Shown here: in pieces, positions 24,250-30,876 of the stretch
Position numbering within the stretch: position 1 is the stretch's first letter
Layout of the letters: each line of letters starts with the position of its first letter
Assembly: GCF_002979455.1 (NCBI RefSeq)
Contig: NZ_PCOU01000021.1
Span: forward strand, 1 to 64,000
Origin: Chryseobacterium sp. MYb7
Lineage (GTDB): Bacteria > Bacteroidota > Bacteroidia > Flavobacteriales > Weeksellaceae
Length of the DNA: 64,000 nucleotides
Reading direction: 5' to 3'
Made by a program: the position numbers and the translations under genes
The notes under the pieces: generated by a model
What the model was told of the DNA's origin: nothing
What the model saw: the letters and a program-made list of their open reading frames with translations, nothing else
The model's database searches: none

Positions 24250-24326
24250 TTTCAGTTTTCTGAGAGAAGAAGGGTGTGAATTTCAAACGGTTGCCATCCA
24301 CCCACACCTTCTACCACTCTCTGAAG
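24250..24326 (-). other. Long imperfect hairpin downstream of the PspC gene
   Basis: On the minus strand TTCAGAGAG, AGAAGGTGTG pair with CACACCCTTCT, CTCTC and CTGAA further on, with about 22 nt in the loop and small bulges. It starts 4 nt after the PspC stop and has no clean T run, so it may be a 3' processing or stability structure rather than a simple terminator. The 316-nt gap 24015-24330 contains this, the 20-residue ORF and its terminator. Confidence 0.5.
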
Positions 24327-24330
24327 TTAA

Positions 24331-26052
24331 TTATTTAGTTTGTATGGAAATTTCGTTTTTTCCGTCTTTGATTTTGATGTCCACATCTTTGTTTATTTTC
24401 TTGATATTGGACACTGCAGAATCAATTACTTTCTTTGCCTGGTTGTTCGGAACTTTTTTACCGTTTACGATGATGCTGTCCTGATCATCAGAGTTGTATT
24501 CGATACTGGAACCGTTCACCGTGATTTTATTTTTTTCAATTCTAACACCGTTGTGGTCTTCATCTCTGTCCTGATCGTTATCATTGATGCCGTCTCCGTC
24601 TAAGTCTCCATCCATATTGATATCGTTCTTCTTCATTGAGATAACAATGGTTTTTTGCGGAACTACAAGCTCATAATTTACGCTGTAGTCTCTGAATCTG
24701 TGTTCATATGGATATTTTACATAGTTTGGAAGTAATACTTTATTGTTTACAACTTCTACAGGAACCATCAGCTGGATAGGGAAATTATAACCATTTCCTT
24801 CCTTTTTGATGATCAGATAAGGGGTTTTGATATCCGGTTTTCTGGTTACATCTACTGAAATATAATCTTCTTCGTAAACAGATCTCTTATCAGAATAAAT
24901 ATCATTGTCGTAAGCTTTGAAGTTTTGAGGAATATTGATCTGTTTTACATCTACATACACCGTATCTGAAGTCGTGTTGATGGCAACATTTTCTACATCT
25001 TCTTTATTTCCTTTGTAGATCATGTTCTTTTTAGCCATGCTTAGTCCAAAGTAAGTTCCTAACCCGATCAGAAGAAGAAATAAACCTCCGATTACCCATC
25101 CGATATTTCTCAGTTTTGTTTTTGGAGAGAAGATCTTGATGCTTAATAAGCTGAAAAGGATTGCCGGAATTAAACTTCCGATGACCATCATGGCTGCCAA
25201 TACTTTATCAAGTCCCTGATCATCCATATAAAATCTGATTTCATTAGCTCCCGGGAAGTCTGTATCCATTGCGAAAAGGCCAAATAATACAAATACTCCG
25301 ATAATGCTTCCTACCGCCATCAATACGAAGAATCCTCCTACGATGTACTTGAATACATTCCAGATTCCGCTTCCTGCATTGTTGATGTAAGGCTTGTTTT
25401 CATTATATATCTCTCCGACCCTCTGAGTAGATTCATTGGCAAACTGTACCAATTTATTAGACTCATTTTTAAGATTGTCGAAGTTCATAGGCTTTCCCTG
25501 CATTTTCAGGAAATCTGCTGCTGTTTCAGCTTTTGGAAGTACGATCCAAAGGATTACATATAAAAGACCGATCAGTGAAGATGAGATGGCTGCTGTGAAA
25601 ATTCCTAATACGAAAATTCCCAGCCAGATTGCTCTCATGGTAGTAATATCCATTCCTACATATTGAGCTAAACCTGCGCAAACACCTGCTACTTTTTGTT
25701 TTTCCGGATCACGGAACAATTGTTTTTTATCGGTATAGTTGGTTCCTGAATTGTAATTTCTGGTAGATGTTTTTTCAGAAAAATAAGCTTCTTCCTGTTC
25801 TTCGATTTTTTCAGGGCTTCCGATCTGTGCGATTACCTTTTCTACATCGGTATCGTTGATCACTTCACGTTTTCCTAAAGAATCTTTGAAAATTTCCACC
25901 ATTCTTATTTCTATGTCATGCATTACTTCATCAGCCTCAGAAGCATCCAGAGAGCTTCTCAGAGCATTCAGGTAATCGCTGAGCTTTATATATGCGTGTT
26001 CTTCTATGGTAAAAGAAAAACCTGCGAGTCCTATTGAGAGTGTCTTGTTCAT
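24331..26052 (-). CDS. PspC domain-containing membrane protein
   Basis: The 573-residue protein has an N-terminal helical region (1-95), a PspC domain at about 110-175 (LFRDPEKQKVAGVCAGLAQY then a two-helix segment), two to three further membrane helices (about 235-345) and a C-terminal extracytoplasmic beta domain. In the C-terminal part, around residues 480-505, there is an acidic MDGDLDGDGINDNDQD run resembling calcium-binding DxDxDG loops. PspC proteins sense envelope stress in enterobacteria. Here the padR gene 11 nt upstream indicates an autoregulated envelope module (inference). Confidence 0.85.
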   Translation of the reverse strand: MNKTLSIGLAGFSFTIEEHAYIKLSDYLNALRSSLDASEADEVMHDIEIRMVEIFKDSLGKREVINDTDVEKVIAQIGSPEKIEEQEEAYFSEKTSTRNYNSGTNYTDKKQLFRDPEKQKVAGVCAGLAQYVGMDITTMRAIWLGIFVLGIFTAAISSSLIGLLYVILWIVLPKAETAADFLKMQGKPMNFDNLKNESNKLVQFANESTQRVGEIYNENKPYINNAGSGIWNVFKYIVGGFFVLMAVGSIIGVFVLFGLFAMDTDFPGANEIRFYMDDQGLDKVLAAMMVIGSLIPAILFSLLSIKIFSPKTKLRNIGWVIGGLFLLLIGLGTYFGLSMAKKNMIYKGNKEDVENVAINTTSDTVYVDVKQINIPQNFKAYDNDIYSDKRSVYEEDYISVDVTRKPDIKTPYLIIKKEGNGYNFPIQLMVPVEVVNNKVLLPNYVKYPYEHRFRDYSVNYELVVPQKTIVISMKKNDINMDGDLDGDGINDNDQDRDEDHNGVRIEKNKITVNGSSIEYNSDDQDSIIVNGKKVPNNQAKKVIDSAVSNIKKINKDVDIKIKDGKNEISIQTK

Positions 26053-26063
26053 AGCTTTATTTT

Positions 26064-26393
26064 TTAATTTTGTTGGGTGATTTGGTTTACTGACGCTGTC
26101 AGCTCATTCCATGTATTTAGAAGTTCATCCAGGAAAAGTTTTCCTTTTTCTGTGATCTGATAATATTTTCTGGGTGGTCCTCCTGTAGATTCTTCCCATC
26201 TGTAAGAGAGAAACTCTCCGTTTTTAAGTCTTGTAAGAAGAGGGTAGAGGGTTCCTTCCACTACATCCAGTTTTCCTTTTTTCAGTTCGTCAATAAGATC
26301 AGAAACATACATTTCGCGATTATTGATGAGACTTAGAATACAGAATTCCAGAATTCCTTTTCGCATTTGCGCTTTGGTATTTTCGGTATTCAT
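26064..26393 (-). CDS. PadR family transcriptional regulator
   Basis: The 109-residue protein has the PadR winged helix: KGILEFCILSLINNREMYVS, then LYPLLTRLKNGEFLSYRWEE and GPPRKYYQITEKGKLFL near residues 75-91. It ends soon after the winged helix, as in the short PadR sub-family. It precedes the PspC gene with an 11-nt gap, a common pairing. An inverted repeat overlapping the promoter (26463-26485) is the likely autoregulatory operator. Confidence 0.92.
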   Translation of the reverse strand: MNTENTKAQMRKGILEFCILSLINNREMYVSDLIDELKKGKLDVVEGTLYPLLTRLKNGEFLSYRWEESTGGPPRKYYQITEKGKLFLDELLNTWNELTASVNQITQQN

Positions 26394-26462
26394 CTTTGAT
26401 AAGTTTTGTTAATTAGTTATATTTTTAGAAAAATGCTCCTAGCTAGTTGAGCCTATTCTAAT

Positions 26463-26485
26463 TTTACATTACAAAGATATGTAAA
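26463..26485. promoter_or_regulatory. PadR operator overlapping the -7 box
   Basis: TTTACAT-N9-ATGTAAA is a perfect 7-bp inverted repeat of the ACAT/ATGT type bound by PadR proteins. The -7 box TATCTTTG (26479-26472, minus strand) lies in the spacer, and a TTG 21 nt upstream of the box could be the -33 element. Binding would block transcription of padR-pspC. A second small repeat, GTATT-N4-AATAC, is at about 26492-26505. Confidence 0.65.
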
Positions 26486-26704
26486 TAAAATGGTATTATG
26501 CAATACAAAGTAGTGAAATTTTTAAAATAAATAATATAAAATACTGATAATCAGTTTTATAATTTTATATGTGAATTTTTGTGAAAATGAATTTGAGTGG
26601 AAAATGTCTAAAAAATCTCTACATTTTAAATAAAATTGGAAGAAATGCAGAGGAGAAAAATCATTATTTATTAATTATTGCTTATTACCGATTACTCATA
26701 TCAT

Positions 26705-26780
26705 AGCCCGGATAGCAGCGGTTACCCCACAGCGGGAAGGATTCAGGGAGGAAGCGAGGAGTATAAGCGTATAGCGGGAA
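26705..26780. ncRNA. flavo-1-like structured element / extragenic repeat, copy 1
   Basis: AGCCCGGATAGCAGCGGTTA at the left and GCGTATAGCGGGAAACAGCT at the right end recur at 61629-61713, with a variable middle. The 'CCCGATAGCAGCGG...TAGCGGGA' frame is what I remember of the Rfam flavo-1 RNA motif. I cannot run a covariance search. The rest of the 519-nt gap 26394-26912 holds the padR operator and the promoter of the next gene, and nothing else is visible. Confidence 0.5.
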
Positions 26781-26847
26781 ACAGCTCCTCAGAAACGAAT
26801 TTTTTTCTTATTTAAAGACTGTATCTAGATGTAAATAAGTTTTGAAT

Positions 26848-26878
26848 TTTGAGATCGGTAGTAGGATTTGTATTTTTG
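26848..26878 (+). promoter_or_regulatory. Full Bacteroidota promoter
   Basis: TTTG (26848-26851), 19 nt, then TATTTTTG (26871-26878): an exact match to both elements at the preferred spacing, 34 nt before the ATG at 26913. Confidence 0.7.
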
Positions 26879-26912
26879 TTAGGAAAAAACACCTAAATCA
26901 TTTACTATTACC

Positions 26913-27614
26913 ATGAATTTATTCAATAAGAATAAGCATTTACCGGCTTTTGTTTTACTGGGGTCTGCATGTTTCGGACAATATCAGTTTGAGATTAAAA
27001 ACGCATCGAAGAGTTATGATGCTGTCATCCAGATAGAAGAATGCTATGATGACCGATGTGGCGGAAAAGGAACTGTGGAGTTGTTTGATCACAAAAACAG
27101 CAAAGTACAGACTTTTGTTTCTGAGGATCTTGTTTTATATGCGGAACAAGGTCAAAAAATGGTTCAAGGGAAATTAATTCCTCTTTCAAAAGATCAGCGG
27201 GCAGTGATTATCGATGACTTTAATTTCGATGGAACAGAAGATGTGGCAATAAGAAACGGAAATATGGGAAATTATAGCGGTGCATCTTATGATGTATATG
27301 TCTTCAACAAAACAAGAATGGGCTTTGTAAAAAGTGATGAGCTTACAGAACTGGGTTCAAATGGTCTTGATATTTTTGATGTGGATGCCCAACGCAAACG
27401 TCTTATTTCTTACGGAAAGTCCGGCTGCTGTGATCTTTTTACAACAGAATATGCCGTGATTCCGAATAAAGGACTTGATAAAGTCTTTGAAAAAGAAGAA
27501 GATATGACTGTTGAAGACCGCGTAAAAGTAACCACCAAAGAAAAAATCAATAATAAATGGATTACCAAAACAAAGGTATATCCTTCAGATCAATATAACA
27601 GAAATAAGAAGTAA
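26913..27614 (+). CDS. Secreted protein of unknown function with FG-GAP-like calcium loop
   Basis: The 233-residue protein has a short hydrophobic leader (HLPAFVLLGSACFGQ) with a likely cleavage near residue 23. The domain contains DDFNFDGTEDVAIRNG (about 99-114), a D-x-N-x-D-G calcium-binding loop like those in VCBS/FG-GAP and XAC2610-related proteins. Several cysteines (CYDDRC, GCC) could form disulfides. No specific role is evident. The stop is 1 nt before the next gene, implying co-transcription. Confidence 0.7.
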   Translation: MNLFNKNKHLPAFVLLGSACFGQYQFEIKNASKSYDAVIQIEECYDDRCGGKGTVELFDHKNSKVQTFVSEDLVLYAEQGQKMVQGKLIPLSKDQRAVIIDDFNFDGTEDVAIRNGNMGNYSGASYDVYVFNKTRMGFVKSDELTELGSNGLDIFDVDAQRKRLISYGKSGCCDLFTTEYAVIPNKGLDKVFEKEEDMTVEDRVKVTTKEKINNKWITKTKVYPSDQYNRNKK

Positions 27615-27615
27615 G

Positions 27616-28212
27616 ATGAAAATTCAGAAAGAGATCGATTTTATCCTGGCAGTAGATGCGCTTAAAAATGTCCAGAGAAGAAATTATAATGCAGATGACT
27701 CCCGAAGAGAGAACACAGCGGAACATTCCTGGCAGATCATCATTCTGGCACAGATTCTTTATCCGTATGCTAAAAATCGTGAAGATATTAATTTGTTAAG
27801 AGTGATAAGAATGCTTTCGATTCATGATCTGGTAGAAATAGAAGCCGGAGATACTTTCATTTTTGACGAAAAAGCAATGGTAGGAAAGTTTGAAAGGGAA
27901 AAAGCATCTGCCCAAAAGATCTTCGGAATACTGGATGAACCTTTGCGTACAGAATTTTTTAATCTATGGCTTGAGTTTGAAGATGAGAAAACACCGGATG
28001 CTGTTTTTGCGTGTGGAATTGACAGAATTATGCCGTTTATCTTAAATTCCCACACTTCAGGAAAAAGCTGGACGGAGGCTGGTGTTACAGAAAAACAAAT
28101 CCGGAATATGCTTGAAAATGCTATCAGCAGAGCATCGGATGAAATGGGAGAGGCTTTTGATATATTACTGAACAGAAGTCTGGAAACAGAAAAAGTGATC
28201 AAATCACTTTAA
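27616..28212 (+). CDS. HD domain hydrolase, probable 5'-deoxynucleotidase (YfbR/HDDC2-like)
   Basis: A 198-residue HD-domain protein. ENTAEHSWQII (about 32-42) supplies the first histidine, and IHDLVEIEAGDTF (about 72-84) supplies the HD pair with the E-x-x-A-G-D context typical of HDDC2/YfbR enzymes that dephosphorylate dNMPs. It is metal-dependent and cytoplasmic. It is the second gene after the secreted protein, with a strong convergent terminator downstream. Confidence 0.85.
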   Translation: MKIQKEIDFILAVDALKNVQRRNYNADDSRRENTAEHSWQIIILAQILYPYAKNREDINLLRVIRMLSIHDLVEIEAGDTFIFDEKAMVGKFEREKASAQKIFGILDEPLRTEFFNLWLEFEDEKTPDAVFACGIDRIMPFILNSHTSGKSWTEAGVTEKQIRNMLENAISRASDEMGEAFDILLNRSLETEKVIKSL

Positions 28213-28224
28213 CGAACATACAAT

Positions 28225-28259
28225 AAAGCATCGGGCGGCCAAAGGCCGCCCGATGCTTT
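28225..28259. terminator. Bidirectional terminator
   Basis: A perfect 16-bp stem (AAAGCATCGGGCGGCC and complement) with an AAA loop lies between the convergent HD hydrolase and thioesterase genes, with A/T runs on both sides. Confidence 0.85.
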
Positions 28260-28264
28260 ATTAT

Positions 28265-28648
28265 TTATAGTATTTGGATTGGTTTCTTGAATTCGTCAAT
28301 CGCTACAAAAGTAAAATCACCTACAATGGCTTTTTCTCTTTCGTAGGAATACATTTGCTCGGTGTAGATTTCAACATTTACTTTCATACTGGTCTTTCCC
28401 ACGTATGAAACTTTCCCGATTAGCTCCACAATGGTTCCGGCAGGAATAGGTTTTTTGAAATCAATCTTATCACTGCTTACCGTTACCACTCTTTTTCTTG
28501 CAAATCTGGTAGCAGTAATAAAAGCTACTTCGTCCATCAGCTGCATAGCCGTACCACCAAAAAGGGTATCGTAATGATTGGTTGTGTTAGGGAAAACCGC
28601 TTTAAAGATACTGGTTTCGGATGCTTTAATTCTTTCTTCTGTAGTCAT
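28265..28648 (-). CDS. Acyl-CoA thioesterase, hotdog fold (YciA-like)
   Basis: The 127-residue protein contains the YciA/BACH signature NHYDTLFGGTAMQLMDEVAF (about 22-41) with the catalytic aspartate, and VVTVSSDKIDFKKPIPAGT (about 54-72). It hydrolyses acyl-CoA thioesters in the cytoplasm. Upstream on the same strand, with 132 nt between, lies an apparent cobalamin riboswitch with no TonB receptor or B12 gene. Control of a thioesterase by cobalamin would be unusual. A weak -7 box between them (TAACTTTC, 28767-28760) may serve this gene independently. Confidence 0.88.
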   Translation of the reverse strand: MTTEERIKASETSIFKAVFPNTTNHYDTLFGGTAMQLMDEVAFITATRFARKRVVTVSSDKIDFKKPIPAGTIVELIGKVSYVGKTSMKVNVEIYTEQMYSYEREKAIVGDFTFVAIDEFKKPIQIL

Positions 28649-28780
28649 ATATCATTATTAATTAAAGCGAAATGAAAACGATATTAAAACAACAGAATAA
28701 TAACAGGAATCAAGAGAATTCCTGAGACAATCCATCAGATCAATCCAACTTCAAATCGCGAAAGTTACTTGTTTAAGAAA

Positions 28781-28936
28781 AAGGCAGGTCTCCTGACTTG
28801 TAACATCTTTAATCTCCTTCCCATGCCTCGCACAGTGGATCTTTGATAAAGATTACAGTTACTTACAGTTGCGCGACAGTCCGTGATTTTCACACGGTTC
28901 CCTTTTAATCTGCAGTGATGCAGAACCAATTTCTAT
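28781..28936 (-). promoter_or_regulatory. Cobalamin (AdoCbl) riboswitch
   Basis: On the minus strand the conserved blocks follow in order: CTGCAGATTAAAAGGGAA, the ACCGTGTGAAAATCACGG hairpin, CTGTCGCGCAACTGTAA, and near the 3' end AAGTCAGGAGACCTGCC. This is the canonical cobalamin riboswitch core and B12 box. It sits just downstream of the 28980-29780 gene and 132 nt upstream of the thioesterase gene. A weak hairpin (CAGGAAT-N7-ATTCCTG near 28700-28720) may be its expression platform. The 331-nt gap 28649-28979 holds only this and no ORF of note. Confidence 0.9.
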
Positions 28937-28979
28937 GATGAATAAGCGTTAAAAACTTTTCGGGGCAAAAATAATGAAT

Positions 28980-29780
28980 TTATTCCGGATTATGGTAAAT
29001 AATCTGGCTGATCACTCTTCCTTTCTTGATGGTCCAAAGGGTAGTATATCTGTTTTCTCCTGAGCCATTGATCATATAAAGAAAGATATTGTCGTTGTCC
29101 AGAGAGGTTACACCAATATTCTCAAAATCCATTGTAGGCTGGAACATATTTTTGATGGCTTCTCTTACAAACACAGATCCTCTTCCAGGTTGCTGCACTC
29201 TGATAGATTTGATCTCGGTCATCCCTTCGGGAAGGTCATTTCCTATTCCCCATGGTTTTACTTTATCAATGGTAAGAAGTTTTCCTTCTGCATCTTTTTC
29301 CTTTTTACGGTATCCTGCATTAGAAGGGTAGATATCAATGACTACTTTGCTTCTTTGAGCTGTAGGAACTTTGGGATCAGAATTATCTGTGAAAATAAGT
29401 GATTTTCCGTTTTTAGACTTAGAAGGAGTGTATGCGGGAAGCTGATCAATATAGGCAATACGCTCTTTATTTACCATTCCTTCTTTATCAAGAGTTTCAT
29501 AGCGTACGAAAGGCTTATCGTCATCCTGCTTTTCAGGATATTTGATCCATATCCATTCTGTTTCTCCAGGAGCCGGTTTTACATAAACAAATACATCGCC
29601 TTTACGCATACGGATCTTGTCTACAATTTTTCTGTAGTTGTCCTTATGAACACGTACATTGGCATATCCCTCTTCAGCTTTTACAACTCCGAAAGGAACT
29701 TTATTCTGGCCTTTTACAAAGACTATAGATAAAATACTGATAGCGGATAAATAGAATGCTTTGTTTATGAGAGTCATCAT
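28980..29780 (-). CDS. Secreted protein of unknown function
   Basis: The 266-residue protein starts with a signal peptide (LINKAFYLSAISILSIVFVKGQ). A first domain around 30-80 (GYANVRVHKDNYRKIVDKIR) resembles a bacterial SH3-like region. The C-terminal half (about 195-266) reads like a lipoprotein-type beta domain (NIFLYMINGSGENRYTTLW). I do not recognise the family. An exact -7 box (29806-29799) lies 18 nt upstream. Confidence 0.65.
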   Translation of the reverse strand: MMTLINKAFYLSAISILSIVFVKGQNKVPFGVVKAEEGYANVRVHKDNYRKIVDKIRMRKGDVFVYVKPAPGETEWIWIKYPEKQDDDKPFVRYETLDKEGMVNKERIAYIDQLPAYTPSKSKNGKSLIFTDNSDPKVPTAQRSKVVIDIYPSNAGYRKKEKDAEGKLLTIDKVKPWGIGNDLPEGMTEIKSIRVQQPGRGSVFVREAIKNMFQPTMDFENIGVTSLDNDNIFLYMINGSGENRYTTLWTIKKGRVISQIIYHNPE

Positions 29781-29798
29781 GGAAATTTTTTAATCCTT

Positions 29799-29806
29799 CA
29801 AATATA
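29799..29806 (-). promoter_or_regulatory. -7 box of the 28980-29780 gene
   Basis: TATATTTG on the minus strand, an exact TAnnTTTG match. The 304-nt gap 29781-30084 is very AT-rich and otherwise shows only a TGATCT-N4-AGATCA inverted repeat near 29843. Confidence 0.45.
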
Positions 29807-30047
29807 TAAATTAAATACGTTGTGAATTTAAACATAGTTGATCTTTTTAGATCATTTATCTTTTATAAAATACCCTTAATTAATAAAAGATATGATCTGT
29901 CGTATTAGTTTTTGATTAACACATATAATTACAAGAATACTATTCTAATGTTAATTTATTTTTAGTATTATTTCAATTAATTGGTGATTTGTTTGAGATA
30001 TAGATTTTGTTCTATGCTTATTTTTCTTTCTTTTTTCTTTTTAAGCC

Positions 30048-30055
30048 TAATTTTG
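30048..30055 (+). promoter_or_regulatory. -7 box of the 30085-30780 gene
   Basis: TAATTTTG is an exact TAnnTTTG match, 29 nt before the ATG. Confidence 0.45.
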
Positions 30056-30084
30056 CATAATATAATTAACACAATACGATTAGG

Positions 30085-30780
30085 ATGAAAACAATTAAAT
30101 TATTTTTCTCAAGTATTTTACTGATCCCTGGAATTTTATTATCCCAAGTAGGGATAAAAACTCCAACGCCGCAAAAAACTTTCCATGTCAATGGAGCATT
30201 GCAGGTTGTCAATGAATTAAATGTAGGTGGAGATGCTGCTACAGCCGGAAGCGCTGGGACAGCAGGGCAGATACTTACTTCCGGAGGCCCGGGAAAACCT
30301 CCTGTATGGTCTAATGGTAATAACGGGAGTACTGTTGTTGGATATAATGCCCTTTTAAGTGGAGAGGAGGTTACTGTACCTGCAAATAACGTTCATAAAG
30401 ATTTGGATATGAGCCTTGGTACGGGTACTTTAGTGAACTGGAGATCGGGTAATACATTAGTTGTTCCGGCTGGAATGGCAGGTGACTATTTGCTTACTTT
30501 TACATCTGCTCTTAAAGTTAATGGAGCTATACCGTCATCCTATTTTTTTGGGACATATGTATATGTAGGTGATGATCTTCAGGGTCCTGCATCATTTACT
30601 TCAATTGGGGCATTGGCAAGCGGAAGTTTAAATAATAATGAATTTACATTAACTTCATCTAAAATTCTGACCTTAAAGGCTGGAGATGTAATCAAACTAA
30701 CAGGATTACTTTATAATTACAGCGGATCATCAGCTAAAACTTTTAGGTTGGCCAGATTATCATTAGAGAAGATAAATTAA
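30085..30780 (+). CDS. Secreted C1q/TNF-like or tail-fibre-like protein
   Basis: The 231-residue protein has a signal peptide (MKTIKLFFSSILLIPGILLS), then the phrase VGIKTPTPQKTFHVNGALQV. This 'IGTxxPxxxFHVxGxLQV' opening is common to flavobacterial surface proteins with shaft-like repeats. A glycine/alanine-rich linker and a C-terminal beta domain (about 85-228) that resembles a jelly-roll of the C1q/TNF type follow. It is probably surface-exposed. No T9SS sorting tail is visible. Confidence 0.7.
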   Translation: MKTIKLFFSSILLIPGILLSQVGIKTPTPQKTFHVNGALQVVNELNVGGDAATAGSAGTAGQILTSGGPGKPPVWSNGNNGSTVVGYNALLSGEEVTVPANNVHKDLDMSLGTGTLVNWRSGNTLVVPAGMAGDYLLTFTSALKVNGAIPSSYFFGTYVYVGDDLQGPASFTSIGALASGSLNNNEFTLTSSKILTLKAGDVIKLTGLLYNYSGSSAKTFRLARLSLEKIN

Positions 30781-30816
30781 TCTTTTCGTCAAAAGAAAGC
30801 ATACTCAAAATTTAAT

Positions 30817-30854
30817 AATTCCCCTAAAAACAATTAACTGCTTTTAGGGGAATT
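30817..30854. terminator. Bidirectional terminator hairpin
   Basis: AATTCCCCTAAAA and TTTTAGGGGAATT form a 13-bp stem with a 12-nt loop between convergent genes. Confidence 0.75.
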
Positions 30855-30876
30855 TACATATTACACTACAACTTTT

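Noticed and set aside
28655..28729. 24-codon ORF between the cobalamin riboswitch and the thioesterase gene
   Set aside because: No start context, no conserved pattern, and it is interrupted by the hairpin region. It is probably chance.
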